A stretch of 64,000 nucleotides of DNA from Lachnospiraceae bacterium (GCA_017432565.1 JAFRIW010000051.1:1-64000), one strand, 5' to 3'. Counted from the first letter of the stretch, positions 7,324 through 14,352 are shown. A program made the numbers and translations. Notes: generated by a model not told the origin, from the sequence alone.

Positions 7324-8450
7324 ACGCTCTCGATGGGCTGGGCGGAGATCAGAATTTTCTTCGCATATTTTCCGCCGAAGCGCCTGGCGACGGTCTCGAG
7401 CTCATACAGAGACGACAGGGCTTTTTTGCCGTCCATCCTGCCGGATTTGCAGGACATAAAGACCGGCACGTTGCCCTTCAGCGCGAGCACGTCGATCTCG
7501 TTGAGCACGTCCATGCCCGGCTGGGAATGGATCACGCCGTCCCAGTCGAGGTGAATGCCGACCTTGCAGTCGTCGTACTTGTCCTTCTCATTCACATAAG
7601 TATAAAGCTCCAGAATGCTGCCGCCGTCCCACAGGCACTGTTTCACAGCCTCGCTTTTATATTTGAAACCGAACCGTTCCTGCGTGTGCACCACATTCTC
7701 CACCAGTCCCTCCGCGGCGAGCAGGTCGAGAAGCCGGCCCAACTGCTCCGGACTGTCCAGTCTGTTTTTCGATTCGCGCAGAATCCGGATCACCTCGGGT
7801 GTGCTTCGCTCGACGCGCAGGTTGATGTCCGGCAGCAGATGCTCGCGCAGAAGCCCCGAGAGCGGATTCCAGAAATCCCAGTTTTCCTTCGCGATGCGCC
7901 AGATTTTGCCCGCGTCCTCCGCAAAATCCGGATCATCCTCTTTCAGCTCTTTGTGCAGGTCCCAGTTGATCACGCCGCCCCGCAGCTCGATCAGCCGCTC
8001 GAGGTTCAGCTCGACCCGCTGCGCCGGAACGTCCCGGCTGATGTTCGTCTTCGCTCCCGCATCCAGCTCGATCAGGCGGTCGGCGGGAATGTCGAACAGA
8101 TGCATCGGCGTATCGAATTCCTGTGAGAGCATGCCGAAGGCGACCAGGATCAGATCCTCGCCGCCCGTGATGTCAAAATAAGTCTTTCCGCCGAGGCTTT
8201 TCTCGTGGCGGATTTCGGCGCGCATGGTTTTCAGCGTCGACTGGAGGTCTTTCCGCGACAGCTCGTGAAACTGCACGGTCTGAACGCCGCAGTATTTTTT
8301 CAGGAAAGCTTCCGTGACGGTCTTCCGCTTCTGAATCGTGCTGTGATAGCCGAAATAGACCACCTTGTCCACTTTGAAATGCAGACAGGTGATCACGTCT
8401 TCGATCGGCTCGTCTCCGAGAAATTCATATACTGCAATCATCCCGCTCAC
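7281..8450 (-). CDS. CARF-domain nuclease, DUF1887 / Card1 (Can2)-like
   Basis: This 389-residue protein matches the Card1/Can2 layout in length and order. An N-terminal Rossmann-like CARF domain has the ligand-loop motif DITGGED at 93-99, a winged-helix-like middle spans about 155-265, and a C-terminal PD-(D/E)XK nuclease has Glu281 in LELYTYV, then NEIDVLALKGNVPVF (Glu318, Asp320) and SCKSG (Lys335). Characterised members are activated by cyclic tetra-adenylate from type III CRISPR complexes and cut DNA and RNA. No CRISPR array or cas gene is present in this window. The gene overlaps the MazG-like gene by four bases and ends the padR operon. Family assignment is strong; the activating ligand is unknown. 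Confidence 0.82.
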   Translation of the reverse strand: MSGMIAVYEFLGDEPIEDVITCLHFKVDKVVYFGYHSTIQKRKTVTEAFLKKYCGVQTVQFHELSRKDLQSTLKTMRAEIRHEKSLGGKTYFDITGGEDLILVAFGMLSQEFDTPMHLFDIPADRLIELDAGAKTNISRDVPAQRVELNLERLIELRGGVINWDLHKELKEDDPDFAEDAGKIWRIAKENWDFWNPLSGLLREHLLPDINLRVERSTPEVIRILRESKNRLDSPEQLGRLLDLLAAEGLVENVVHTQERFGFKYKSEAVKQCLWDGGSILELYTYVNEKDKYDDCKVGIHLDWDGVIHSQPGMDVLNEIDVLALKGNVPVFMSCKSGRMDGKKALSSLYELETVARRFGGKYAKKILISAQPIESVYLERATEMDIEVR

Positions 8451-8770
8451 CCCAGTTTATCGTACTTGTCGTTGCGGCCTTTCGCCTTGTCGACGGGATA
8501 TTTCCGCTCGTTCTGATCCATTTTCGCATTCACGATTTCGTCCTCGTCGAGGCCGAGGCGGTCGAGCATGTTCCGGCAGTAAACCAGAACATCGGCGAGC
8601 TCTTCCTTCACATGGCCGAGGTCATACTCTTCTTCGTCCCACTGGAAGCACTCCAGCAGCTCAGCGGCTTCAATGACGATGGATTTTGCGATGTTTCCGG
8701 GCGTGTGGAATTGCTCCCAGTCCCGGTCCTCTGTGAATCTGCGGATGCGGTCAATCGTCTTCTGTGTCAT
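8447..8770 (-). CDS. MazG-like nucleotide pyrophosphohydrolase
   Basis: This 107-residue all-helical protein has the MazG/dUTPase-like metal motif: EAAE (34-37) and, about 20 residues later, EELAD (56-60). Relatives hydrolyse (d)NTPs to monophosphates and pyrophosphate, often on non-canonical nucleotides. The start at 8770 is chosen because AAGGAGA lies about eight bases upstream; the longer frame to 8812 has no such site. The stop overlaps the start of the CARF nuclease gene (ATGA), implying coupled translation. Its role here could be housekeeping nucleotide clearance or adjustment of nucleotide pools alongside the nuclease; both are inference. Confidence 0.8.
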   Translation of the reverse strand: MTQKTIDRIRRFTEDRDWEQFHTPGNIAKSIVIEAAELLECFQWDEEEYDLGHVKEELADVLVYCRNMLDRLGLDEDEIVNAKMDQNERKYPVDKAKGRNDKYDKLG

Positions 8771-8795
8771 ATTCTGTCTCCTTAATGCGTACCGT

Positions 8796-8824
8796 CTGCG
8801 GACCGGTTTCACCTGCGTCCGCAG
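8796..8824 (-). other. Hairpin in the rbsK-mazG intergenic leader
   Basis: CTGCGGAC (8796-8803) and GTCCGCAG (8817-8824) form a perfect 8-bp stem within the 62-base gap between ribokinase and the MazG-like gene. No U-tract follows on the minus strand, so it is not a standard terminator. It could set relative expression by processing or stabilisation. Confidence 0.4.
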
Positions 8825-8832
8825 CGGTGATT

Positions 8833-9765
8833 TCAGATGAGTTCAGTTAATTCAGTTCTGTAAGGGACAGAGTCCTGGGCGCCTCTGCGGGTGACGGAGA
8901 TGGCGGCGGCTCTGTTGGCAAAATCAATCGCTTCTTCGACGTCTTTCCCCTCGGAGAGGGCGACGGCGAAGGCGCCGTTGAAGGTATCGCCCGCCGCGGT
9001 GGTGTCGATTGCGTCCGCGGGGATGCCGGGAATGTGGCGGATTCCGTCCTGATTTGCCAGAAGAGCGCCGCGCTCGCCGATGGTGACGAGGACGTTCCGG
9101 ACGCCTTTCTGCAGCAGGGCATCTGCCGCCGCCGCGATCTCATCGATGGTGCCGCAGGGCATGCCGGTCAGGCTCGCCAGCTCATTTTCATTCGGCGTGA
9201 TAAAGTCCAGCTTCGCGAAGAATTCGTCCGGGATGCTGTGGTCGGGCGCCGGAGCGGGATTCAGAATGACGGTTTTTCCTGATTTTGCCGCGAGGTCGAC
9301 GACAGCCAGATTTGTCTCGAAGGGAATCTCCATCTGAAGAAGGAGGATATCGGCTTCGTCAATCGCCTTTCTGCTCCCGCTCTCTTCGAGCAGTTCCGGG
9401 GTGACGCATGCGTTCGCGCCGGCGATGATCACGATGGTGTTGGCGCCTTTGCTGTCGACACAGATGAGGGCCATGCCGGTCGGGGTGCCGCTGATCCGGC
9501 GGATGTACTGCGTGTCCACACCGGATGCACTGAGGCTGTCCAGCTGCATTTTGCCGAAATCGTCGTCTCCGACGCAGCCGAGCATGGCGGCGGTTCCGGC
9601 TTCACCTGCGAGGCGCCCGCAGGCGACGGCCTGGTTCGCGCCCTTGCCGCCGTTTAAGTATTTGAGGTCATGACCTTTGATGGTCTCGCCGGGCGCGGGC
9701 AGGCTCATTACCTGCACAGACTGGTCGACGTTCAGACTTCCGATGACGAGGATCTTGCGGTTCAT
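8833..9765 (-). CDS. rbsK: Ribokinase, PfkB family
   Basis: This 310-residue protein has both PfkB signatures: NGGKGANQA at 38-46 and DTTAAGDTFNGAF around 254-266 with catalytic Asp260. The opening NVDQSV and the NPAPAPD segment are typical of ribokinase, which makes D-ribose 5-phosphate from ribose and ATP. No ribose transporter or RbsD lies nearby, so it may salvage ribose from intracellular nucleoside turnover. CAGGAGG precedes the ATG. It lies 24 bases after the DUF2812 gene and upstream of the MazG-like gene, within the padR operon. Confidence 0.88.
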   Translation of the reverse strand: MNRKILVIGSLNVDQSVQVMSLPAPGETIKGHDLKYLNGGKGANQAVACGRLAGEAGTAAMLGCVGDDDFGKMQLDSLSASGVDTQYIRRISGTPTGMALICVDSKGANTIVIIAGANACVTPELLEESGSRKAIDEADILLLQMEIPFETNLAVVDLAAKSGKTVILNPAPAPDHSIPDEFFAKLDFITPNENELASLTGMPCGTIDEIAAAADALLQKGVRNVLVTIGERGALLANQDGIRHIPGIPADAIDTTAAGDTFNGAFAVALSEGKDVEEAIDFANRAAAISVTRRGAQDSVPYRTELTELI

Positions 9766-9789
9766 GGGGATACCTCCTGTTTTTTATTG

Positions 9790-10323
9790 TTATTGCTCAT
9801 AGCGGCTGCGGATCCTTTTGAGCTTGACGCCGCAGTGAACGAGCAGGTAAACGTAAATCACGAACATAGCGAGGAAGAAGATGCGGAAGGCGGTCCATCC
9901 TTCGCTGCCGGCGCGGAGCACGTTGGGAACCACGCAGCACAGGAAAATGATGCCGAGCGGAACCAGGCGGGTGCGTACGATTCTGCTCACCATTTCCACT
10001 CTGGAGGCGTTCTCAGAGAAGAGTTCGCCGTCCTCTTCGGTCTCGGCGGCCTGAGCGGGCTTCCTGAAGTAGAGCCAGCCGAGGCAGTCGCCGATGTATT
10101 CCCAGCCGAAGTCCTTCAGCATCTGCATATACTCCGCCGACTGTGATGAGTTCTTGTAGTCCAGCCGGTAGATGACGTCCTCTGGATCACAGGAGGCGAA
10201 GGTGAAAAAGCAGGGCGGGACCATTCTCACAAGCTTCCAGCCTTTTTTGTGCTGCTCTCTCAGCCAGGCTTCCTCTTCTTCATAATCCGCGATGGTATAG
10301 AAACGATAAAATGTTTTAAGCAT
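9790..10323 (-). CDS. DUF2812 membrane protein
   Basis: This 177-residue protein has an N-terminal soluble domain (1-95) with YRLDYK and FGWEYIGDCLGWLYFRKP, the hallmark of DUF2812. Two hydrophobic helices follow near 117-137 and 143-163. DUF2812 proteins commonly follow PadR regulators in Firmicutes and are thought to be membrane partners of the regulator or its response; their biochemistry is unknown to me. The start overlaps the padR stop by eight bases, indicating coupled translation. Confidence 0.72.
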   Translation of the reverse strand: MLKTFYRFYTIADYEEEEAWLREQHKKGWKLVRMVPPCFFTFASCDPEDVIYRLDYKNSSQSAEYMQMLKDFGWEYIGDCLGWLYFRKPAQAAETEEDGELFSENASRVEMVSRIVRTRLVPLGIIFLCCVVPNVLRAGSEGWTAFRIFFLAMFVIYVYLLVHCGVKLKRIRSRYEQ

Positions 10324-10639
10324 CGATCTCTTCTCCTTTACTGTTCCTGTAGAGTCTTGCGATCCGCGCGATTTCCATGTCCAGAATTTCCCTTCCGAGG
10401 TCCGTGATCTGATAGAGCTTGCGCTTCTCCTCCTCGCTGTGGAAGCGGATCAGTCCGTCCTTTTCCATCTTGGAGAGGGTGCCGTACATGGTGCCTGCGC
10501 TGATGATGACTTCACCGCCGGTCATCTTCCTGACCTGCTGGCTGATCCCGTATCCGTGCTGCGGGGTCTGCAGGCAGTACAGGATGTAGAATCCCGACTC
10601 TGTCATCGGCACGTAGATTCGTCTGATTTTGTCATCCAT
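10316..10639 (-). CDS. PadR-family transcriptional regulator
   Basis: This 107-residue protein fits the small (s1) PadR group: a winged helix-turn-helix beginning VPMTESGFYILYCLQ, with the wing segment GTMYGTLSKMEKDGLI (49-64) and a C-terminal dimerisation helix. The start MDDKIRR at 10639 is chosen because it matches the usual PadR N-terminus; the frame is open far upstream through the promoter. PadR proteins usually repress their own operon and are released by small molecules or stress. Repeated TATATCGAAC boxes overlap its promoter, consistent with autoregulation. Confidence 0.85.
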   Translation of the reverse strand: MDDKIRRIYVPMTESGFYILYCLQTPQHGYGISQQVRKMTGGEVIISAGTMYGTLSKMEKDGLIRFHSEEEKRKLYQITDLGREILDMEIARIARLYRNSKGEEIDA

Positions 10640-10728
10640 AAGTTTCTTTTGTCCTCTGTTGGCTGTGGTTTGTTTCGTCCGGCTGGCGTCCTGGCCTGCC
10701 GTTTGAGCCTGTCGTTGATAGTATTTCA

Positions 10729-10794
10729 GTTCGATGCATCGAGGTTCGATATATCTTATGACTGGAGTATATCGGAGTTCGATATAGTTGTCAA
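10729..10794 (-). promoter_or_regulatory. padR operon promoter with three putative operator boxes
   Basis: On the minus strand a -35 TTGACA (10794-10789), a 17-base spacer and a -10 TATACT (10771-10766) form a near-consensus promoter. The box GTTCGATATA (plus-strand sense) lies in the spacer at 10777-10786 and again at 10744-10753. A variant GTTCGATGCA is at 10729-10738, covering the start site and early transcript. This arrangement suggests repression by the adjacent PadR protein. Box function is inferred. Confidence 0.75.
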
Positions 10795-10828
10795 GGGGGA
10801 ATTTGCAGAATGTTTCTGATTTTGCCCT

Positions 10829-10858
10829 AAAAAAGGGAAGCCTGTTACGGCTTCCCTT
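10829..10858 (-). terminator. Intrinsic terminator of hicAB
   Basis: AAGGGAAGCC and GGCTTCCCTT (10833-10858) form a 10-bp stem with a six-base loop. On the minus strand it runs into six T residues (10834-10829). It lies 20 bases after the hicB stop and separates hicAB from the padR promoter. Confidence 0.88.
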
Positions 10859-10877
10859 ACCAGAGTTTTTTGATGAT

Positions 10878-11213
10878 TCAGCCAAAAACCTGCTCCAGTT
10901 CATCTTCAATAGATTTTTCGACAAATCTGTTCAGTGAAACACCGGTTGCTCTGGCACCTGCGGCGGCGCGTTGATGCAGTTCCGGCTGAACACGTACATT
11001 GAATTTACCGGAATAAGGCTTTTCCGGCTCGACACCGTCTTCCGCACACCACTCAAGGTAATCGTCAACGGATGCCTTGAATTCTCTTTCGATCTCTTCG
11101 ACCGTTGTGCCCTGAAAAGTGATGACAGTTCTTGTGTTTATAACATTTCCAACAAGAAGATGAGCCTCATCATCATATTCTACTTTTCCTATGTATCCTT
11201 TGTATTTCATCAT
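10878..11213 (-). CDS. hicB: HicB-family antitoxin
   Basis: This 111-residue protein has the two-part HicB form. An N-terminal degenerate RNase H-like domain opens KYKGYIGKVEYDDEAHLLVG and includes the helix VEEIEREFKASVDDYLEWC. A C-terminal Arc-type ribbon-helix-helix follows, FNVRVQPELHQ then SLNRFVEKSI. HicB neutralises HicA and represses the operon through the RHH. It overlaps hicA by four bases, in the common toxin-first order. Confidence 0.88.
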   Translation of the reverse strand: MMKYKGYIGKVEYDDEAHLLVGNVINTRTVITFQGTTVEEIEREFKASVDDYLEWCAEDGVEPEKPYSGKFNVRVQPELHQRAAAGARATGVSLNRFVEKSIEDELEQVFG

Positions 11214-11464
11214 AACTCTACCCCGGCATTACCCAGAAATCTCCGCACAGACTTCACCGCTCCCTTATCCGTCGTATTCTCCGGATGCGGTCTATGGAAC
11301 ACGGCGCGTTCTCCATTCAGCTCAACACGCACTCGCGATCCATTGCCTTCTGTGATATTCGCTCCTAAAGCTCGAAATAAAGCTTCTATGTCTGCCCACC
11401 TGATATTCGACTGAATCGGATCTTTGTATATTTCGTTGTAAATCGTTAACATCTTCTTGTTCAT
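11210..11464 (-). CDS. hicA: HicA-type mRNA interferase toxin
   Basis: This protein of about 84 residues has the small double-stranded-RNA-binding-like HicA fold pattern: WADIEALFRALGA, then GSRVRVELNG, and the catalytic-His strand AVFHRPHPE, ending SVRRFLGNAG. It differs from short canonical HicA proteins (about 60 residues) by an N-terminal extension and by GSRVRV where GSHHR is more usual. A start at 11464 (MNKK) or four codons later is possible; neither has a strong ribosome site. Direct repeats at 11465-11486 lie immediately upstream. Family members cleave mRNA until bound by HicB. Confidence 0.8.
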   Translation of the reverse strand: MNKKMLTIYNEIYKDPIQSNIRWADIEALFRALGANITEGNGSRVRVELNGERAVFHRPHPENTTDKGAVKSVRRFLGNAGVEL

Positions 11465-11486
11465 ATATAGTACCACAATATAGTAC
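11465..11486 (-). promoter_or_regulatory. Direct repeats at the hicA start, putative HicB operator
   Basis: ATATAGTAC (plus-strand sense) occurs at 11465-11473 and 11478-11486, 13 bases apart and touching the hicA start codon region. Ribbon-helix-helix proteins typically bind such closely spaced repeats, so HicB autoregulation here is plausible. This is inferred from position only. Confidence 0.45.
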
Positions 11487-11545
11487 TGCAGTAAATACAA
11501 GCTGCAGGCAATCCCAAATGGCCTAACGGTAAGTTTCCCTGCAAA

Positions 11546-11597
11546 CATTATCTCGCCTTGCATGTACAATAAAATGTACATGCCCTGTGCGATAATG
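11546..11597. promoter_or_regulatory. 52-bp nested dyad between hicA and the exonuclease gene
   Basis: A perfect inverted repeat CATGTACA-N6-TGTACATG (11561-11582) is flanked at exactly eight bases on each side by CATTATC (11546-11552) and GATAATG (11591-11597). The outer arms read as -10-like GATAAT elements on opposite strands, and on the plus strand the element is extended (TGCGATAAT). The structure therefore looks like a divergent promoter pair around one operator. Confidence 0.55.
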
Positions 11598-11631
11598 TGA
11601 TCATGAGGAGGTCACCAAAGCCGGGACAGCC

Positions 11632-11685
11632 TGCAGAAGCAGCCAAGTTGAGACAGCGATGCAGAAGCAGCCAAGTTGAGACAGC
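11632..11685. repeat. Two tandem copies of a 28-base unit
   Basis: The 25-base core beginning GCAGAAGCAGCC and ending GAGACAGC occurs at 11633-11657 and 11661-11685, period 28. It lies in the leader of the exonuclease gene. The upstream in-frame extension of that gene would translate through it in two different frames, which argues against it being coding. Confidence 0.75.
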
Positions 11686-11767
11686 CATGAACAGACAGCG
11701 AAGGTATGACATCCGTATCTGCATCAGAGGGAAAGCAGGGCCCGGCGGGCTACAGAAGGAGGCAGCG

Positions 11768-12418
11768 ATGAAGAGAATTTTTGTGGATCTGGAAATGCAT
11801 CCGATCGAGAGGCATCACAGGGACAAGCGCAGAATCTGCGCGACAGAAACAATTGAAATCGGTGCCGTCATGCTGGACGAAGACAACCGGGAGACCTCCT
11901 CGTTTTGTGAATATGTGAGGCCTGCCTACACGTCCACCATCTACCCGCAGTACGAGCAGCTGACCGGCATCAGCTACGATATGGTGGAATCGGCGGGCTC
12001 TTTTGAAGAGGTGCTGGGACGTTTCCTGGACTGGTGCGGTGAGGATTACTGCATCTATTCCTGGAGCGAGAATGATCTGATTCAGATCCGGCAGGAAGCA
12101 CAGCTGAAGGGTATTCCGGTAACCGGTGCCCTCGCCCGCCTGCTTTCCCACTGGGTCGATTACCAGCAGGAATTCGATGCTCTGCTCGGCATCACACGCG
12201 CGATGAGCCTCAGGGAGGCAGTGCGCCTGGGCGGTCTTGATTTTGCCGGGCGCGCCCATGACGGCCTGGTTGACGCGCGCAACACCGGAAATCTCTTCCG
12301 CTGTCTTCAGGATGAAGCGATGGTGCGGCGGCTGCAGAGCAGCATGGCGGTCAGCGATGAACCGCTGGAGTTTACACTCGGGGATATTTTCAATTTCGGG
12401 GCAGTGCGGTTTGCGTGA
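11768..12418 (+). CDS. DEDDh-family 3'-5' exonuclease
   Basis: This 216-residue protein has the ordered acidic residues of DnaQ/RNase T-like exonucleases: Asp7 and Glu9 in FVDLEMHP, Asp in SENDLIQI near residue 98, and His/Asp in HDGLVDARN near 163-168. The spacing matches stand-alone DEDDh domains closer to the ERI1/KapD group than to polymerase epsilon subunits. Substrate could be RNA or DNA ends. AAGGAGG sits eight bases before ATG 11768 and decides the start. It is monocistronic, with a terminator at 12463-12490. Confidence 0.82.
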   Translation: MKRIFVDLEMHPIERHHRDKRRICATETIEIGAVMLDEDNRETSSFCEYVRPAYTSTIYPQYEQLTGISYDMVESAGSFEEVLGRFLDWCGEDYCIYSWSENDLIQIRQEAQLKGIPVTGALARLLSHWVDYQQEFDALLGITRAMSLREAVRLGGLDFAGRAHDGLVDARNTGNLFRCLQDEAMVRRLQSSMAVSDEPLEFTLGDIFNFGAVRFA

Positions 12419-12462
12419 GGGAAGTAGATTATTAGTTTGGTGAAGTAAATACAGAGGCTGAA

Positions 12463-12490
12463 AAAGAGGACAGAATTGTCCTCTTTTTTT
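12463..12490 (+). terminator. Intrinsic terminator of the exonuclease gene
   Basis: AAAGAGGACA (12463-12472), loop GAAT, TGTCCTCTTT and a run of eight T residues to 12490. It is a strong 10-bp stem and lies 45 bases after the stop codon. Confidence 0.9.
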
Positions 12491-12511
12491 GATGCATAGC
12501 GGAATCAGGGG

Positions 12512-12579
12512 GGAGTCAGGGGGACAGGTTCCGTGACTCATTGCGCAAAATGAGTCGCGGAACCTGTCCCCCTGACTCC
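12512..12579. repeat. Large palindromic GGGGACAGGTTCCG repeat, copy 1
   Basis: Two 31-base arms (12512-12542 and 12549-12579) are complementary with a single mismatch and a six-base loop GCGCAA. The core is GGGGGACAGGTTCCG flanked by GAGTCA/TGACTC. Related copies lie at 13546-13585, 14300-14326 and 15558-15655. The form is that of REP-like or RAYT-mobilised intergenic palindromes. No mobilising transposase is in the window. It sits directly upstream of the aldo/keto reductase gene. Confidence 0.85.
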
Positions 12580-12614
12580 TTTTCGTGTACAATTCTTACA
12601 GGGAGGGTTCATCT

Positions 12615-13547
12615 ATGGAATACAGAACACTTGGAAAGACAGGATTGAATGTATCTGCGGTGGTGTATGGCGGAATTGTTTCCGCGGGCATTTACGATGA
12701 CCGTGTTTACCCGCAGTGGGGTCAGGAGGAGTCAGACAAGTACGTGGCGTGGGCTGTTGATCAGGGCATCAATTATTTTGATGTTGCGCCGACGTATGGG
12801 AATGCGCAGGAGCAGCTCGGAAATTCGCTGGTCCCCTACAGAGACCGGATCAATCTGGCGTGTAAGACAAAAGAGCGGCTGCGGGAGGACGCGGAGCGCG
12901 AGCTGGAGGAGTCCATGAAGCTGCTGCACACGGACCACTTTGAGGTATACCAGCTGCACGTCGTCAAATCCCTGGAGGATGTTGAGACGGCTTTTGGCCC
13001 GGGCGGCGTGATGGAGATGGTCCGCGGGCTGAAGGAAAGCGGCGTTGCGAAGAACGTCGGCTTCACGGCACACAGTGAAGCGGCGGCGCTCGAAATGATG
13101 GAGCGGTATGATTTTGACACGGTCATGTTCCCCCTGAACTGGATGATGAATCTCGGGCAGGGGATGGGTTCGAAGCTGGTCAGGAAGGCGAAGGAGCGCG
13201 GCATGGGCGTGCTCGGCATGAAGTCGCTGGTGGAGCGAAAGTGGCTCAGCGCCGAGGAACGGTATTCCTCGCCCTATCCGAAGTCGTGGTGCAAACCGAT
13301 TGACATCGAAGACGAGGCTTTCTGCATGGCGGCGATGCGCTATGCTCTGTCGCTCGGCGCGGATGTCCTCGTGCCGCCGGGAAATTTTGCCTGCTTCGAA
13401 TTTGCGGTAAAGCACATCGGTGCCTGCCTGGAGGAGCCTTTCTCCGAGCGCGATGCGCAGCTGCTGCGCGAGAAACTGCCGGCAGTCCGCGGCCTGGAAT
13501 TTTATGAGATCAGCCCGACCATTACGCTCTCCGCGTCGGTGAGCTGA
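12615..13547 (+). CDS. Aldo/keto reductase
   Basis: This 310-residue (beta/alpha)8 NAD(P)H oxidoreductase has the AKR tetrad: Asp56 and Tyr61 in YFDVAPTYG, Lys84 in CKTK, and His115 in QLHVV. It lacks a C-terminal ferredoxin-like extension. Family members reduce aldehydes, ketones or sugars; the substrate is not evident. The start follows GGGAGGG with seven bases spacing. Palindromic repeats flank it on both sides, and the downstream repeat begins within the stop codon. Confidence 0.88.
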   Translation: MEYRTLGKTGLNVSAVVYGGIVSAGIYDDRVYPQWGQEESDKYVAWAVDQGINYFDVAPTYGNAQEQLGNSLVPYRDRINLACKTKERLREDAERELEESMKLLHTDHFEVYQLHVVKSLEDVETAFGPGGVMEMVRGLKESGVAKNVGFTAHSEAAALEMMERYDFDTVMFPLNWMMNLGQGMGSKLVRKAKERGMGVLGMKSLVERKWLSAEERYSSPYPKSWCKPIDIEDEAFCMAAMRYALSLGADVLVPPGNFACFEFAVKHIGACLEEPFSERDAQLLREKLPAVRGLEFYEISPTITLSASVS

Positions 13548-13585
13548 GTCACGGAGTTGAGTCAGGGGGACAGGTTCGCTGACTC
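13546..13585. repeat. GGGGACAGGTT repeat, copy 2
   Basis: GAGTCA, then GGGGGACAGGTTCGC, then TGACTC (13559-13585), preceded by a second GAGTCAC at 13546. It is half of the full palindrome with its own GAGTCA/TGACTC ends. It overlaps the last two bases of the aldo/keto reductase stop codon. Confidence 0.8.
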
Positions 13586-13611
13586 CAAAATTCAGAAAAG
13601 AGGATCGGAAA

Positions 13612-14301
13612 ATGGCTGAATGTATTCAGATCAATGAGAAAACCTGGCGGATTGAAGACGGGGGCGTGCGGTTTCTGCTGCTGTGCGGCACTGAAAAGGC
13701 GGCGCTGATCGACACCGGCATGAACACGCCGGACGCGCGGCAGATCGCGGAGGGGCTGACGGATCTCCCGCTCATCCTGATCAACACGCACGCCGATCCG
13801 GATCACATCTCGGGCAATGCGGCTTTTGACACATTTTATATGAGCCCCGCCGAGGAAGAAAATTACCGGGCAAAAGGCGGCTCCGGCACTTTCATCCCGA
13901 TAAAGGAAGGCGATGTAATCGACCTGGGAGAGCGCCCGCTGCGGATCATCGATATCCCGGGACACACGCCTGGCAGCATCGCGATCCTCGATGAAAAAAA
14001 CCGCGTGCTGATCAGCGGCGACTCGGTGCAGGACGGCAATATCTTCATGTTCGGAAAGTTCCGGAACATCGATCAGTTTATTGAGAGCATGCGGCATCTG
14101 GCCGCATATGACGGACTTTATGACGAGGTCTGGGCGATGCACGGCACCTTCCCGGTGAGGCCGGAACTCACCGCGCAGGTTTTGGAGGGCGCGCAGAAGG
14201 TCCGGGCAGGTGAGGCGAAGTACACGCCGGTGAACCGTTTCGGGATGGAGATCGCGCTCTACCGCTTCCCGTACGCCGGCTTCCTGTGCGATCTGCCGTG
14301 A
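13612..14301 (+). CDS. Metallo-beta-lactamase-fold hydrolase with a variant metal motif
   Basis: This 229-residue MBL-fold protein has DTGMNT near 34-39, the loop THADPDH at 59-65, GHTPGS with His118 and SGDS with Asp137. In the usual HxHxDH motif the middle His is replaced by Asp62, which should alter metal binding or make it single-metal. Possible roles include glyoxalase II-like, lactonase or phosphodiesterase activity. A late HGTF near 180 may supply another ligand. GAGGAT precedes the ATG with good spacing. It is bounded on both sides by palindromic repeats. Confidence 0.8.
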   Translation: MAECIQINEKTWRIEDGGVRFLLLCGTEKAALIDTGMNTPDARQIAEGLTDLPLILINTHADPDHISGNAAFDTFYMSPAEEENYRAKGGSGTFIPIKEGDVIDLGERPLRIIDIPGHTPGSIAILDEKNRVLISGDSVQDGNIFMFGKFRNIDQFIESMRHLAAYDGLYDEVWAMHGTFPVRPELTAQVLEGAQKVRAGEAKYTPVNRFGMEIALYRFPYAGFLCDLP

Positions 14302-14326
14302 GTCACTGAACCTGTCCCCGTGACTC
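14300..14326. repeat. GGGGACAGGTT repeat, copy 3 (short, inverted)
   Basis: GAGTCACTGAACCTGTCCCC followed by GTGACTC. It is a single half-unit in the opposite orientation to copy 2 and overlaps the stop codon of the MBL-fold gene. Confidence 0.8.
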
Positions 14327-14352
14327 ATCTGCTGAGCTCTGTCATCATCCTC

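Noticed and set aside
7281..11464. CRISPR array near the CARF nuclease
   Set aside because: No regularly spaced direct repeats occur here or elsewhere in the window. The GTTCGATATA boxes are three short operator-like sites with unequal spacing, not repeats with spacers.
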